A stretch of DNA of 64,000 nucleotides from Clostridia bacterium. Lineage in GTDB: Bacteria > Bacillota > Clostridia > Christensenellales > CAG-138. The stretch covers positions 49,391-113,390 of the forward strand of contig JAFPXD010000024.1 in NCBI GenBank assembly GCA_017394835.1, in the 5' to 3' direction. Below are positions 1 through 8,730 of this stretch, in pieces. Position 1 is the stretch's first letter. Every line of letters begins with the position of its first letter. Under the pieces are notes generated by a model. That model worked only from the letters and a program-made list of their open reading frames with translations. It was not told the DNA's origin and did not search any database. The translations under genes were made by a program, and so were the position numbers.

Positions 1-1763
1 GCGCGAACACCGTGCTTATGCCCTTCGGCGGCAAAAAGCAGATGACCCCCACTCAGGCGATGGCGGCAAAATTCCCCGTCCTCGATGGTAAAACCGAGAC
101 CTGCTCCGTGATGAGCTGGGGCTTCGATCCCTACGTTTCCGAAGCTTCCCCCTATTGGGGCTCCTATATGGCGGTATGCTCCTCGTATGCAAAGCTCGCC
201 GCGGCGGGCGCCGATCTTGACGAGGCTTGGATGAGCTTCCAGGAATATTTCGAGCGTATGCGTACGGCGGAAAGCTGGGGCAAGCCCATGTCGGCGCTTC
301 TTGGAGCGCTTGACGCGCAGGTGGATATGGGCTGCGCGGCGATCGGCGGCAAGGATTCCATGAGCGGCAGCTTCGAGAGCATCCACGTGCCTCCCACGCT
401 CATCTCGTTCGCCGCCGCCAAGGGCGAAGTCGGCAATATCATCTCCCCCGAATTCAAGCACGCGGGAAGCTGTGTATGCCGCCTTTCCGTCAGGAAGGAT
501 GAAAACGGCCGCATTAACGGCAAAAAGCTGCGCGAGCTCTGCGAAAGGGTCAATTCCCTCATCAAGCAGGGCAGGATCAGCGCCGCATACGTTCCCGAAA
601 GGTTCGGCGCCGCGGAAGCGCTCATCAAAATGACCATGGGCAACGGAATAGGCGTAAAGCTCTTTACGGACGATATTTTCGCTCCCGAATTCGGCTCGTT
701 CATAATCGAATGCACCGCGATGGCGAATATCTCCGATCCCGAAATAGAGGAGGAGCTCATCGGCGTTACCGTCGATAAGCCCGTCGTCACCCTTGAAATG
801 AAGAAAAAGAAGGAGGAGGACGCCGAGCCCGTTTCCGTCGGCGAACTCATCGCCTCCTATGAGAGCACGCTTGAGGGCATATTCCCCGCTTACTGCGAGA
901 ATGAGCCCATGATAGAATTGAACTGCACCGATCGCCCCTACGTCAAGCCCTTCGGCGTTTCGACCGCGCATCCCAAGGCTGTCATCCCCGTATTCCCCGG
1001 CACCAACTGCGAATACGAGACCGAGCGCGCCTTCCGCAGGGCGGGCTTTGATACCAAGGTCGTGATAGTCCGCACAGGCTCCGGCGCCGCGCTTGCCGAT
1101 TCCATCCGCGAATTCACGCAGGAGACAGGCTCCGCCGAAACGCTCTTCATCCCCGGCGGCTTCTCCAACGGCGACGAGCCCGACGGCTCCGGCAAATTCA
1201 TTGCCGCCTTCCTCAGGAGCGAGGACTGCCGCCGCGCGGTGGAGGATATGCTGAAGAGGGGCGGCCTCATTGGCGGCATCTGCAACGGCTTCCAGGCATT
1301 GACGCGCACGGGCCTCCTGCCCTACGGCAAATTCGTCGAGCCCACCGCCGATATGCCCGCGCTCACGCATAACGTCATCGGCCGCCATCAGAGCCGCATA
1401 GTCAGAGTCAGAGTGGAGACCTCCGCCTCCCCGTGGCTGCGCAAGGTGCGCGCGGGCGAGATCTACTGCGTGCCCATCTCCCACGGCGAGGGGCGTTTCG
1501 TCGCTCCCCGGGAGGTGCTTCTGAAGCTTGCCGAAAACGGTCAGGTGATCACCCGCTACGTTGATGCTTCGGGCGAGCCCACCATGGACGTGCTCTTCAA
1601 CCCCAACGGCTCCTTCGGCGCGATAGAGGGCATAATGTCTCCGGACGGCCGCATTTTCGGCAAGATGGGGCATTCCGAAAGGATAGGCGCGGGGCTTTAC
1701 AAGAACGTCACCGGCGTTTACGATATGAAGCTCTTTGAATCCGCATACGATTTCTTCAAATAA
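1..1763 (+). CDS. purL: PurL-type phosphoribosylformylglycinamidine synthase (5' truncated by window)
   Basis: This enzyme converts FGAR, glutamine and ATP to FGAM in de novo purine synthesis. The frame is open from the first bases, so the N-terminal half lies outside the window. The visible part contains the end of the synthetase region (GGKDSMSG near residue 115) and then a class I glutamine amidotransferase domain: a nucleophile motif GGICNGFQAL near residue 425 and the His/Glu motif PISHGEGRF near residue 495. Synthetase and glutaminase are therefore fused in one chain, the large PurL form. folD follows 13 bases after the stop, and both genes serve purine and one-carbon metabolism, so co-transcription is likely. 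Identification is firm; total length is unknown. Confidence 0.95.
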   Translation, partial: ANTVLMPFGGKKQMTPTQAMAAKFPVLDGKTETCSVMSWGFDPYVSEASPYWGSYMAVCSSYAKLAAAGADLDEAWMSFQEYFERMRTAESWGKPMSALLGALDAQVDMGCAAIGGKDSMSGSFESIHVPPTLISFAAAKGEVGNIISPEFKHAGSCVCRLSVRKDENGRINGKKLRELCERVNSLIKQGRISAAYVPERFGAAEALIKMTMGNGIGVKLFTDDIFAPEFGSFIIECTAMANISDPEIEEELIGVTVDKPVVTLEMKKKKEEDAEPVSVGELIASYESTLEGIFPAYCENEPMIELNCTDRPYVKPFGVSTAHPKAVIPVFPGTNCEYETERAFRRAGFDTKVVIVRTGSGAALADSIREFTQETGSAETLFIPGGFSNGDEPDGSGKFIAAFLRSEDCRRAVEDMLKRGGLIGGICNGFQALTRTGLLPYGKFVEPTADMPALTHNVIGRHQSRIVRVRVETSASPWLRKVRAGEIYCVPISHGEGRFVAPREVLLKLAENGQVITRYVDASGEPTMDVLFNPNGSFGAIEGIMSPDGRIFGKMGHSERIGAGLYKNVTGVYDMKLFESAYDFFK

Positions 1764-1776
1764 TAAGGAGGAAAAC

Positions 1777-2619
1777 ATGGCACAGCTCATTGACGGCAAA
1801 GCGATAGCGGCAAAGGTGATGGCCGAGGTCGCGGAAGGATCAGCCGCGCTCGTTTCCGAATTCGGCGAGGAAGCCCGCCCCAATATGACCCTCATTGTGG
1901 TCGGCAGCGATCCCGTTTCCAAAAGGCTCGTCGAGCTCAAGGCGAAGGACTGCGAAAAGACGGGCATCACGCCTACTGTGATCGCGCTTTCCGAATCCAC
2001 GAGCGAGGAAAAGCTCCTGCGCATGATAGAAAGGCTGAACGCGGATGAGGACGTTAAGGCCATCCTTTGCCAGCTTCCCGTGCCGGAGCATATCTCCACC
2101 AAGAAGCTGCTCGCCGCCATCGCCCCCGATAAGGATGTTGACGGTTTTTCCGCCCGCATAGACAGCGATGATTACGACATCGCCGCCTGTACGCCCGCCG
2201 CGGTCATGCGCATGCTCAAGGAAAGCGGAGTGGAGGTCGCGGGGAAGCACTGCGTGGTAGTGGGAAGGAGCAATATAGTCGGCAAGCCCATGGCGATACA
2301 GCTCCTCCTGAACGACGCGACCGTTACCGTCTGCCACAGCAAAACGGCGGATCTTGCGGAGCACACCAAAAGAGCCGACGTGCTCATAGTCGCGGTCGGC
2401 AGGCCCCGCTTCGTAACGGGCGATATGGTGAAGGAGGGCGCCGTGGTGATCGACGTCGGCATGAATTATATCGACGGCAAGCCCGTGGGCGACGTGGATT
2501 TTGAAAGCGTCGAGCCCAAGGCCGCTATGATAACCCCCGTTCCGGGCGGCGTCGGCCCCATGACGAGGGCGGGCCTGCTCGTGAACGCGTTGAAGCTCGC
2601 GGAAAGAAAGGTAAAGTAA
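1777..2619 (+). CDS. folD: Bifunctional methylenetetrahydrofolate dehydrogenase/cyclohydrolase
   Basis: FolD interconverts 5,10-methylene-, methenyl- and 10-formyl-tetrahydrofolate and so supplies formyl groups for purine synthesis, fitting its place directly behind purL. The start is set by AAGGAGG about 8 bases before the ATG. The 280-residue length is usual. Family motifs are visible: VVGSDPVSKR, the LPVP motif, DKDVDGF, the nucleotide-binding GRSNIVGKP and the C-terminal TPVPGGVGPMT. Odd point: in the usual YVxxK active-site motif the Lys is kept (LVELK) but the Tyr position is Leu. A GC-rich hairpin at 2628-2645 follows the stop. Confidence 0.95.
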   Translation: MAQLIDGKAIAAKVMAEVAEGSAALVSEFGEEARPNMTLIVVGSDPVSKRLVELKAKDCEKTGITPTVIALSESTSEEKLLRMIERLNADEDVKAILCQLPVPEHISTKKLLAAIAPDKDVDGFSARIDSDDYDIAACTPAAVMRMLKESGVEVAGKHCVVVGRSNIVGKPMAIQLLLNDATVTVCHSKTADLAEHTKRADVLIVAVGRPRFVTGDMVKEGAVVIDVGMNYIDGKPVGDVDFESVEPKAAMITPVPGGVGPMTRAGLLVNALKLAERKVK

Positions 2620-2627
2620 GAATAGGG

Positions 2628-2645
2628 GCCCGCCTTTTGGCGGGC
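2628..2645 (+). terminator. Hairpin after folD
   Basis: Perfect 7-bp GC stem (GCCCGCC/GGCGGGC) with a TTTT loop, 8 bases after the folD stop. The following bases are not a clean T tract, so termination efficiency is uncertain. Confidence 0.5.
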
Positions 2646-2682
2646 TCTGTCGTTAATTTGCTTTGAAGGGTGGACAGAGAAC

Positions 2683-3543
2683 ATGAAAAAGAAGGTTTCT
2701 GCTCCGACTCTGTTCGGAATTATTATAGGCTTGCTTGCCGCGATGCTTATCGCGGTGCTGTTGATCAATATTGCCAACGCCAAAGAAATATCGGAATTGC
2801 TTAATAACGGCAAAAAGACTGAGGCGGAGGCGCTGATTGAAAAGCACCCCGGTTGCTTGAATACGAGGCCTGCTTATGCTCCGAGGTGGCTTGCGAGATT
2901 TATGGATTTTCCGCAGAGTGGTTATTTGCTGCCGGATGCCTGTTCAAACGGGTATTACGATACCGCCCGCCGCATGGTCGAGCTTGGCGCGGACCCGAAT
3001 AAGGGCAGCTTTTTGAAGCCGCTTGGCGCAGTGCTTCAGGATAAGCATGCGGGCTGTTATGATATGGCTGTTTGGCTATATGAACATGGAGCAAAAGCCG
3101 AAGTCGTTACCGATCCATGGTCTTTACCGGAATATTCGGCAATATGGGCGATAGCCTATACGCGTGCGGATGAAGGATGCGCCGAGGAGGAATCGGAAAA
3201 ACTGTTTGATTATTTTTATGAACGAATCGGAAACACCATTGGCACGGAGGATAGCCGCTCGACAGATGATTGGCCGCTTATAATGCTGCTGTGTGCGGGG
3301 AACGGACACTCAGGGATCATCGAGCGCATTCTCGATAAAGCCCTTTGCGATGTAAACGCGGACAGCAACGGAGTGACCGCGCTTATGCGGGCAGCGGCTT
3401 CCGGAGATACGGAGATCGTACAACTTCTGCTTTCACGCGGCGCAGATAAAACAAAAGTCGATAAGGACGGGCTTACCGCATTACAGTATGCGGAAAAATA
3501 CTGTAAAAACCCCGAAGCGGTAATACGCCTGTTGAGCGAATAA
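2683..3543 (+). CDS. Membrane-anchored ankyrin-repeat protein
   Basis: A 286-residue protein with one N-terminal hydrophobic segment (about residues 9-33, following Lys residues) that reads as a membrane anchor or signal anchor. Ankyrin-like units follow: one around residues 83-105 (ARRMVELGADPN), one in the middle, and clear ones at about 230-286 (GVTALMRAAASGDTEIVQLLLSRGADKTKVD). Ankyrin repeats normally bind other proteins; no catalytic motif is visible. The gene lies between folD and an unknown gene on the same strand. Function unknown. Confidence 0.75.
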   Translation: MKKKVSAPTLFGIIIGLLAAMLIAVLLINIANAKEISELLNNGKKTEAEALIEKHPGCLNTRPAYAPRWLARFMDFPQSGYLLPDACSNGYYDTARRMVELGADPNKGSFLKPLGAVLQDKHAGCYDMAVWLYEHGAKAEVVTDPWSLPEYSAIWAIAYTRADEGCAEEESEKLFDYFYERIGNTIGTEDSRSTDDWPLIMLLCAGNGHSGIIERILDKALCDVNADSNGVTALMRAAASGDTEIVQLLLSRGADKTKVDKDGLTALQYAEKYCKNPEAVIRLLSE

Positions 3544-3548
3544 AGGTA

Positions 3549-4091
3549 ATGAAGATCGAACTGGAAAACTGCATGGTCGCCATAGATGCGGAAGCAACGA
3601 GAGAATACTACGCCCGGCGCCCCGTCGAGCCTTTTTGCGGGTGCGAGTACTGCCGCAGCTTCAAAGCCCACGCTCACCGTTTTTCCGATAAAGTGAAGGA
3701 GTTCTTTGCTTCGTGCGGTATTGACGATCTGCTTTGCGTAACGGAAATATCGCCTCTCTATGAAAAAGAAGGCTTTGCTTACGTTGACGGATGGTTCTTT
3801 GCCGTGGGTTCAATGGAAGGCGGCGATCCGCCCAAAATATGGGTGCCGCCGCTTAAGGGATTTCGCGGATTGCTCTATAAGCTTCTGTTTACGGGAAAGA
3901 AGCGTAAGGAGAACGAGCGGCATGTCGAGGAGTTGCTCGAAGTTCAGCGCATGAGCCGTGAGCTTAAGATAGACGATGATTTTTCCGTGTATTTTATGAA
4001 TTCCGGGGATCTCATTCCCGCCGACTTTCCCGAAAACCACGTGGCGATAAAGTTTTGCACCCGAGTTCCGCTTCTGCCCGATGAAGGCTAA
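3549..4091 (+). CDS. Hypothetical protein with CxCxxC motif
   Basis: A 180-residue soluble protein starting 5 bases after the ankyrin gene, so probably translated from the same transcript. A cysteine cluster (FCGCEYC, residues 29-35) could bind a metal. The middle contains GGDPPKIWVPPLKGF and then a basic stretch (KKRKENERH). I do not recognise the family. The following terminator closes the transcript. Confidence 0.7.
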   Translation: MKIELENCMVAIDAEATREYYARRPVEPFCGCEYCRSFKAHAHRFSDKVKEFFASCGIDDLLCVTEISPLYEKEGFAYVDGWFFAVGSMEGGDPPKIWVPPLKGFRGLLYKLLFTGKKRKENERHVEELLEVQRMSRELKIDDDFSVYFMNSGDLIPADFPENHVAIKFCTRVPLLPDEG

Positions 4092-4140
4092 CGGTACGAT
4101 CCGTGACCGCGCGAAGAGATCCTGCCGGGATATAGAACGA

Positions 4141-4168
4141 GCCCGAAGGCTTCCGCCTTCGGGCTTTT
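4141..4168. terminator. Bidirectional rho-independent terminator
   Basis: Perfect 10-bp stem GCCCGAAGGC/GCCTTCGGGC with loop TTCC followed by TTTT on the plus strand. It lies between convergent genes (unknown gene at 3549-4091 and the MATE exporter on the minus strand). Confidence 0.85.
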
Positions 4169-4182
4169 GCATATCCTTGATT

Positions 4183-5580
4183 TTAAGCGGCGGCTTCCGC
4201 TTCCTCCTGCCGCCGGATGCATTTTCTTCTTATCGTTTCCGAGAAAATGAAATGAGTCAGCGCGGTGAGCGTCCAGCTTATAGGGTAGGAGAGGTACACC
4301 ACCCAAAGCTCGCCGACTGCGGGAACGACCGTCCATATCCAAATGAGGCGGAACACGCAGGAGCCTATGAGCGAAACCAGAGTTGAAGTGGTGCTTCGCC
4401 CGAGCCCGCGCAGTATGCCGGAGCCGACCTCCATGAATGCAAGGGTTATATAGGGCGTGAGCATAACGTGCATTCGGAGCATCGCTATCTCCTCCGCCAT
4501 GGGCTTTAACGTGTAGAGCCCGAGCAGGGGCTTGTGGAATATGAGCAGTATCGCGGCGACAAGGATCGCGATAAGACCCGTCGCAAAATAGCAGCAGCGC
4601 ATGACGAGCCCTATCCGCTTGTACTTGCCCGCGCCATAATTCTGGCTCGTAAAGGTGACGCTCGCCTGATAGACGGAGTTCGTCGCAACGTATGCGAAGC
4701 CTTCGAGATTGCCCGCCGCGGCGTTGCCGTCGATTATGTCGGAGCCGCCGGGGCAGAGACGGTTGTTGAAGCCGATTATGGTGGACTGAATAAGCATATT
4801 CGAAAGGGAGAACAGCGCTCCCTGTACGCCCGCGGGGAGGCCGTCCCTTATGATCTCGCGCACGGCGGCCTTCTCAAGACGGAGCTTCTTGAGATCGAGG
4901 CGGCACATGCCCTTGTCGCGCGTGAGCTTTGCGCCGAGCCAGACCGCCGAAACGACGTTTGCGATAACCGTCGCCCACGCGACGCCGTCAACGCTCATAC
5001 CGCAGACGAGCACGAAGAAGAGGTTCATCCCCACGTTCATAAGTCCCGTGCAGGCGAGTATCACGAGCGGGGTGGTGGTGTCGCCCTTTGCGCGGAATAT
5101 GGCGATCAGGTAATTGGAAAGCGCGATGAAGGGCACGCCGACGAAATAGATGCGCGTGTAGAGCGTGGCAAGATCGAGTATGTGCCCCTTGTCGCCCAAT
5201 ATCCCGAGCACCGGGCGGCAGACGAAGAAGCCGATTATAGCGCAGATGACGCCCGTGATGAGCCCTACTATGAGCGATGAATGCACCGAATCGGATACCG
5301 CTTTGGGATCGCGCTTGCCGAGGTTGCGCGCCACGACCACGTTCGTTCCCACCGAGAAGCCCATGAATATGTTAAGGATCAGGTTTATCATGGCGGTGGT
5401 GGTGCCGATGGAGCCTATCGCGCCCTCCACGTTGGATTTGCCCGCGATTATCATATCCGCGGCGTTGTAAAACACCTGCAGCGCGTTCGTGATTATGAGC
5501 GGTATGGAGAAAAGGAACACCTTGCCGAGCAGGGGCCCTTCGAGCATGTCGATGTCGCGGGAACGATCGAAAAATTTCAT
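4183..5580 (-). CDS. MATE family multidrug/metabolite exporter
   Basis: A 465-residue, strongly hydrophobic protein with about 12 membrane segments, the length and pattern of MATE (MatE/NorM-DinF) cation-coupled antiporters in the cytoplasmic membrane. The N-terminal region reads MLEGPLLGKVFLFSIPLIIT and is followed by LQVFYNAADMIIAGK, characteristic of the family. The C-terminus is basic and cytoplasmic. The substrate cannot be told from sequence. The gene is monocistronic, bounded by the terminator at 4141-4168 and the hairpin at 5663-5687. Confidence 0.9.
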   Translation of the reverse strand: MKFFDRSRDIDMLEGPLLGKVFLFSIPLIITNALQVFYNAADMIIAGKSNVEGAIGSIGTTTAMINLILNIFMGFSVGTNVVVARNLGKRDPKAVSDSVHSSLIVGLITGVICAIIGFFVCRPVLGILGDKGHILDLATLYTRIYFVGVPFIALSNYLIAIFRAKGDTTTPLVILACTGLMNVGMNLFFVLVCGMSVDGVAWATVIANVVSAVWLGAKLTRDKGMCRLDLKKLRLEKAAVREIIRDGLPAGVQGALFSLSNMLIQSTIIGFNNRLCPGGSDIIDGNAAAGNLEGFAYVATNSVYQASVTFTSQNYGAGKYKRIGLVMRCCYFATGLIAILVAAILLIFHKPLLGLYTLKPMAEEIAMLRMHVMLTPYITLAFMEVGSGILRGLGRSTTSTLVSLIGSCVFRLIWIWTVVPAVGELWVVYLSYPISWTLTALTHFIFSETIRRKCIRRQEEAEAAA

Positions 5581-5662
5581 AAGTTCAAAGCCTTTTTCCT
5601 CGATTTATGGCTCTATTCTATACCGATGCGCCGAATGTGTCAACGCGAAAAAAGCAATATAT

Positions 5663-5687
5663 AACGCCCGCTTGTTCGGCGGGCGTT
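5663..5687. terminator. Hairpin between hydrolase 3' end and MATE gene
   Basis: Perfect 9-bp stem AACGCCCGC/GCGGGCGTT with a 7-base loop, just past the hydrolase stop in the minus direction. AT-rich sequence follows on that side, so it probably terminates hydrolase transcripts. Confidence 0.65.
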
Positions 5688-5694
5688 CATTGGC

Positions 5695-6044
5695 TCATAT
5701 CCTTCTTTCATTCCGCTTGAAGGGCTCATCCACGCGCTCGCATATGAGCGCCCCGTAAAGCTCCGGGCGGCGGAAGGCGTTGCCGTGCACCTCATGCTTT
5801 CGGTATTCGCGGAGCATATCCATATCGAGCGATCCCAAATACACTCCCGGCTCTGCGCCTGCTTCCATAACGCAGGTATCGCGCGAGCCCTCCGCATCGG
5901 GCGCATACGCGACCCCGTCAAACAGCGTGGAATGCCCGTTGCAGTCGGGCTTGCCCTCGGGGTAGTTGCAGGTGGCTATTGCGAGCATATTCTCATAAGC
6001 CCTTCCCCTGAGCTGTGAAAGGCGGTTTATCTCCATGGGGCATG
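5695..6044 (-). pseudogene. Carbon-nitrogen hydrolase gene, 3' fragment (split by prophage)
   Basis: This is the C-terminal end of a nitrilase-superfamily amidohydrolase, beginning at PMEINRLSQLRGRAYENM, a stretch that in the family directly follows the catalytic Cys region. The rest of the gene is at 60444-61255, 54 kb away on the same strand. Both pieces share the core GGGCATG and the same codon phase (the Cys codon TGC coincides at both junctions), so excision would restore one frame. A chance ATG at 6048 in phage DNA could start a short fragment, but all three catalytic residues lie in the other piece. Confidence 0.9.
6038..6044. other. attL core
   Basis: The 7-bp sequence GGGCATG at the host/phage junction is repeated at 60444-60450 (attR), exactly 54,406 bases away. 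Host hydrolase coding sequence lies on its left and phage DNA on its right. Short cores are expected for serine integrases. The exact cleavage dinucleotide within the 7 bp cannot be read from sequence. Confidence 0.85.
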
Positions 6045-6078
6045 GCATGGTAACGGCAAGCAGTAGCCCTCCTTGCGT

Positions 6079-6134
6079 GGCTGACGATTGAAAAAACCAA
6101 GAGAATGCTTAGGATTTCAGTCGTCAGCCTTTTT
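6079..6134 (+). terminator. Inverted repeat with T tract beside attL
   Basis: A 9-bp perfect inverted repeat GGCTGACGA (6079-6087) and TCGTCAGCC (6121-6129) is followed by TTTTTGTTTT on the plus strand. The loop is long (33 bases). On the lysogen map no plus-strand gene precedes it, but in the excised circle it lies just downstream of the rightward right-arm operon across attP. Confidence 0.5.
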
Positions 6135-7865
6135 GTTTTGTCGATACACGAAAACGTGCTCTATGCCGTTTTTGAACTGGATTGACGTGATTTTTGCGTC
6201 CGTGATGACAATTTTTTGAATGAGAGAACCCACGAACTGCTGAAGCACTTTAGGCTCGATTTTTGTAGCCATCGCCTCGTAATTTACGTATCTGCTCGAA
6301 AGCAGCTCGTTTGTCATAATGAAAAGATTTGCTTTTGAGATGAACTCCGCATCTGACAGGCTGAAGCTCGATTCCACATCCACGTTGAGCTCTTCGAGCC
6401 GCTTGTCAAGCTCATCGATCTCGTCTTCGAGCTTCTTCTTCTCGACGATGTACTCACGCTCCGGCATGGCGTCTTCGTCATAGAGGAACAACGAATGAAG
6501 CCTCGATAACGCTCGCTCCTTTTTGCGTCGTTCAGACGTGATTGTTTCACGTTCTACTGACAGGCTTTCCTGCTCATTGGCAGCCGGCTTCATCCTCTCA
6601 GCGTATGTAGTCCCGGAAACCCCTGATTTGAGCATGGCGTACATCTCAGATAGCCCTTGATGCTCGATGTGGTCGATGTCCGAAAACCAATCCCCTCTAA
6701 GCAGCTTGCGTTCGAAAGTATCGAGCGTAGTAGTCTTCCCGAAATTGTTTTGGGCTCGAATGATGTTCGATATGTAATTGAACACGAAAGGACCGATATA
6801 GACGTCAGACGTGAATACAGCATTGCAGTCACCGTACCTACGCCTGAGCGAGCATGAATACAGAGATGGCGTATATCCTGCATTCTTCGGCTTTCCGAGC
6901 TGACATATCATGTTGCTGCCACAGTTCCCGCATTGCAGAAGCCCTGCGAAAATGTGGACGTGCTTCCTGAAGTATGTTTTTGGAGCTGAACCGCCTTTTC
7001 GCCTCGAAGCCATAGACGAGATGACTCTGCTCTGCAACTCCTCATCAACGATAGAGCCGTGAGTATTGTCGACGGTTATCCACTCAGATTCCTTCTTCAG
7101 CGTACCGCCGCTCTGATCAAGGGACATTGCATGGTAATTGTATCGAAGAGCGCCGATGTACGTCGGGCTCTTCAGGACGTAGCTCAGAGCCTTCGTAGTC
7201 CAGTGGGCGCCACGCTTATGAATGCCAAGCCTGTTGAGTTCTCGTGCGATTGACAGCAATGATTCTCCGCTGTCGTACATTGAATAGATCTGACGGACGA
7301 CTGCCGCCTCAGCCTCGTTTACGACCAAGCTCTTCGTTTCTGTGTCGTAGTCGTACCCGAAAGGGATAGGACCTCCGTTGAAAAGCCCTTTTTCAGCCCT
7401 CGATACCATTACTGCAGTAACACGTTCAGACGTCATCTTGCGTTCGAGCTCTGCGAAGACCAGGATGATTTTGAGCATAGCCTCGCCCATTGCGTTTGAA
7501 GTATCGAACTGCTCGTTCTTTGAAACGAAGACGACGCCGAGCTTCTTGATTTCCGCATACATGCTTGCGAAGTCCAGAAGGTTCCTGCTGATGCGGTCGA
7601 TTTTCCAGACGCACAGGTGAGAGAACTCCCCGGTCCTCAGCCTTGACATCATGTACTGGAACGCAGGACGGTCTGTATTCTTGGCTGAATAGCCTGCATC
7701 CTCAAAGACCTCGTATCTGTCGATTCCAAGCGCGTATTTGGCGTAGTTAATGAGCTCCTCACGCTGCACAGGTAAACTATCCTTATCCACCTGCCAACGT
7801 GTTGATACACGAATGTATAAAGCAGCCTTTTTCGAGGACAGCTTGTTTGAAACTGACTGCGACAT
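6117..7865 (-). CDS. int: Large serine recombinase (phage integrase)
   Basis: A 582-residue site-specific recombinase that integrates and excises the phage. The N-terminal resolvase domain has ALYIRVSTRWQ with the catalytic Ser (near residue 21), then WKIDRISRN and the LILVFAELER-type helix (KIILVFAELERKM). A recombinase domain follows (GGPIPFGYDYD, SLLSIARELNRLGI), then a zinc ribbon (LLQCGNCGSNMIC ... CSLRRRYGDC) and a C-terminal coiled-coil around residues 430-510. This is the standard large serine integrase layout. It ends 73 bases from attL, as usual for an integrase gene. It probably shares a transcript with the repressor. Confidence 0.96.
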   Translation of the reverse strand: MSQSVSNKLSSKKAALYIRVSTRWQVDKDSLPVQREELINYAKYALGIDRYEVFEDAGYSAKNTDRPAFQYMMSRLRTGEFSHLCVWKIDRISRNLLDFASMYAEIKKLGVVFVSKNEQFDTSNAMGEAMLKIILVFAELERKMTSERVTAVMVSRAEKGLFNGGPIPFGYDYDTETKSLVVNEAEAAVVRQIYSMYDSGESLLSIARELNRLGIHKRGAHWTTKALSYVLKSPTYIGALRYNYHAMSLDQSGGTLKKESEWITVDNTHGSIVDEELQSRVISSMASRRKGGSAPKTYFRKHVHIFAGLLQCGNCGSNMICQLGKPKNAGYTPSLYSCSLRRRYGDCNAVFTSDVYIGPFVFNYISNIIRAQNNFGKTTTLDTFERKLLRGDWFSDIDHIEHQGLSEMYAMLKSGVSGTTYAERMKPAANEQESLSVERETITSERRKKERALSRLHSLFLYDEDAMPEREYIVEKKKLEDEIDELDKRLEELNVDVESSFSLSDAEFISKANLFIMTNELLSSRYVNYEAMATKIEPKVLQQFVGSLIQKIVITDAKITSIQFKNGIEHVFVYRQNKKADD

Positions 7866-7912
7866 TCAATCCTGCCTTTTGTTGCCAAAGTGCAACTGAA
7901 CGACCTTCGACG

Positions 7913-8293
7913 TCAACCGGCTTTCACTTCGTCTTCGTCCTCTGTAGGACGTAAGAAGCCCCTTTCGCTCGGAGTAAGATACGCATCGAGTATTTGCCAG
8001 ATGATAGCAAGGTCGCGCTCTGAAGCCTTCCTTAGCGTTGAAAGCAGTATGCGCTCCTCGGCGTTAATCTCATACTTCACACGAGGGATGTCGGTCAAGC
8101 CGAGAAGATAGTCTGTCGTCACGTTCAACGCTTTTGCAATGCCGACAAGGATCTCGACGTCAGGAGACTTATTGATGCCGTTGACATACCTGCTGATAGT
8201 AGCTTCTTTCGTGTCTGCTGCGTCTGCCAACCAACGCTGAGAAACGCCGCGAGTTTCGAGCTCGTTGCGAAGCCGTTTTGCGAAATCGACCAT
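7913..8293 (-). CDS. XRE-family repressor (CI-like)
   Basis: A 126-residue protein with an N-terminal helix-turn-helix (about residues 5-60: VSQRWLADAADTKEATISRYVNGI, then LVGIAKALNVTTDYLLGLTD) and a short C-terminal region without a visible protease or LexA-like domain. It is divergent from the Cro-like gene at 8452 and lies directly upstream of the integrase, the usual place of a lysogeny repressor. The candidate operator is the palindrome in the opposing early promoter. A self-cleavage module is not seen, so induction may need another factor. Confidence 0.85.
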   Translation of the reverse strand: MVDFAKRLRNELETRGVSQRWLADAADTKEATISRYVNGINKSPDVEILVGIAKALNVTTDYLLGLTDIPRVKYEINAEERILLSTLRKASERDLAIIWQILDAYLTPSERGFLRPTEDEDEVKAG

Positions 8294-8317
8294 GGAAGAA
8301 ACCTCCGTTTTTTCTTT

Positions 8318-8323
8318 ATTGTA
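8318..8323 (-). promoter_or_regulatory. Extended -10 promoter of repressor/integrase
   Basis: On the minus strand TGC-TACAAT gives an extended -10 box 25 bases upstream of the repressor ATG. No good -35 hexamer is present. GGAGG precedes the start codon. Confidence 0.5.
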
Positions 8324-8384
8324 GCATAAAATGATACCAAAAAGATAATTCTTGCGGAAATGATAAAAAAATGCAAAAAACCGC

Positions 8385-8414
8385 TTGACATATTACCGTT
8401 CAGTAAGATATAAT
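8385..8414 (+). promoter_or_regulatory. Early rightward promoter with operator in spacer
   Basis: TTGACA (8385-8390), 18-base spacer, TATAAT (8409-8414). The spacer contains TTACCGTTCAGTAA (8393-8406), an imperfect palindrome with TTAC/GTAA arms that recurs at other phage promoters. Binding there would block polymerase, so this is the probable operator for a phage repressor or Cro protein. Confidence 0.8.
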
Positions 8415-8451
8415 AAAGATACACCAATATCACCCTTGGAAGGAGAAGAAA

Positions 8452-8700
8452 ATGAACACGAAAGAGCTTCAGATTGCTCGTATTCGTCGTGACAAGGACC
8501 GCAGTGATGTCGCAGGAGCCATTGGCATGTCCCGTGACCTGTACGCCAAGAAAGAGCGTGGATGCACGAAGTTCGATCCGGATCAGATCGCAGCCATCCA
8601 GAATTACCTCGACCTTACGCCGGAGGAGTTCAATTCGATTTTTTTTGACGGCAAGTTACTGTTCGGTAAGCCGCTGACAGATTTCTCCTCTCATCAGTAA
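8452..8700 (+). CDS. Small HTH protein (Cro-like position)
   Basis: An 82-residue protein, first gene of the rightward early operon and divergent from the repressor. Residues about 5-60 read as a helix-turn-helix of the Cro/CI type (ARIRRDKDRSDVAGAIGMSRDLYAKKE, then FDPDQIAAIQNYLDLTPEEF). AAGGAG precedes the ATG. Likely role: opposes or tunes the repressor at the switch. Assignment rests on position and fold pattern. Confidence 0.75.
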   Translation: MNTKELQIARIRRDKDRSDVAGAIGMSRDLYAKKERGCTKFDPDQIAAIQNYLDLTPEEFNSIFFDGKLLFGKPLTDFSSHQ

Positions 8701-8730
8701 GCAGTATATCACGGAAAGGACGAGCGCAAC

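Noticed and set aside
164..850. Minus-strand open frame opposite purL
   Set aside because: Ser/Pro-rich shadow translation with no motif; the purL frame is certain.
4534..5280. Plus-strand open frames opposite the MATE gene
   Set aside because: Charged low-complexity translations, no start signals; shadows of a hydrophobic membrane protein gene.
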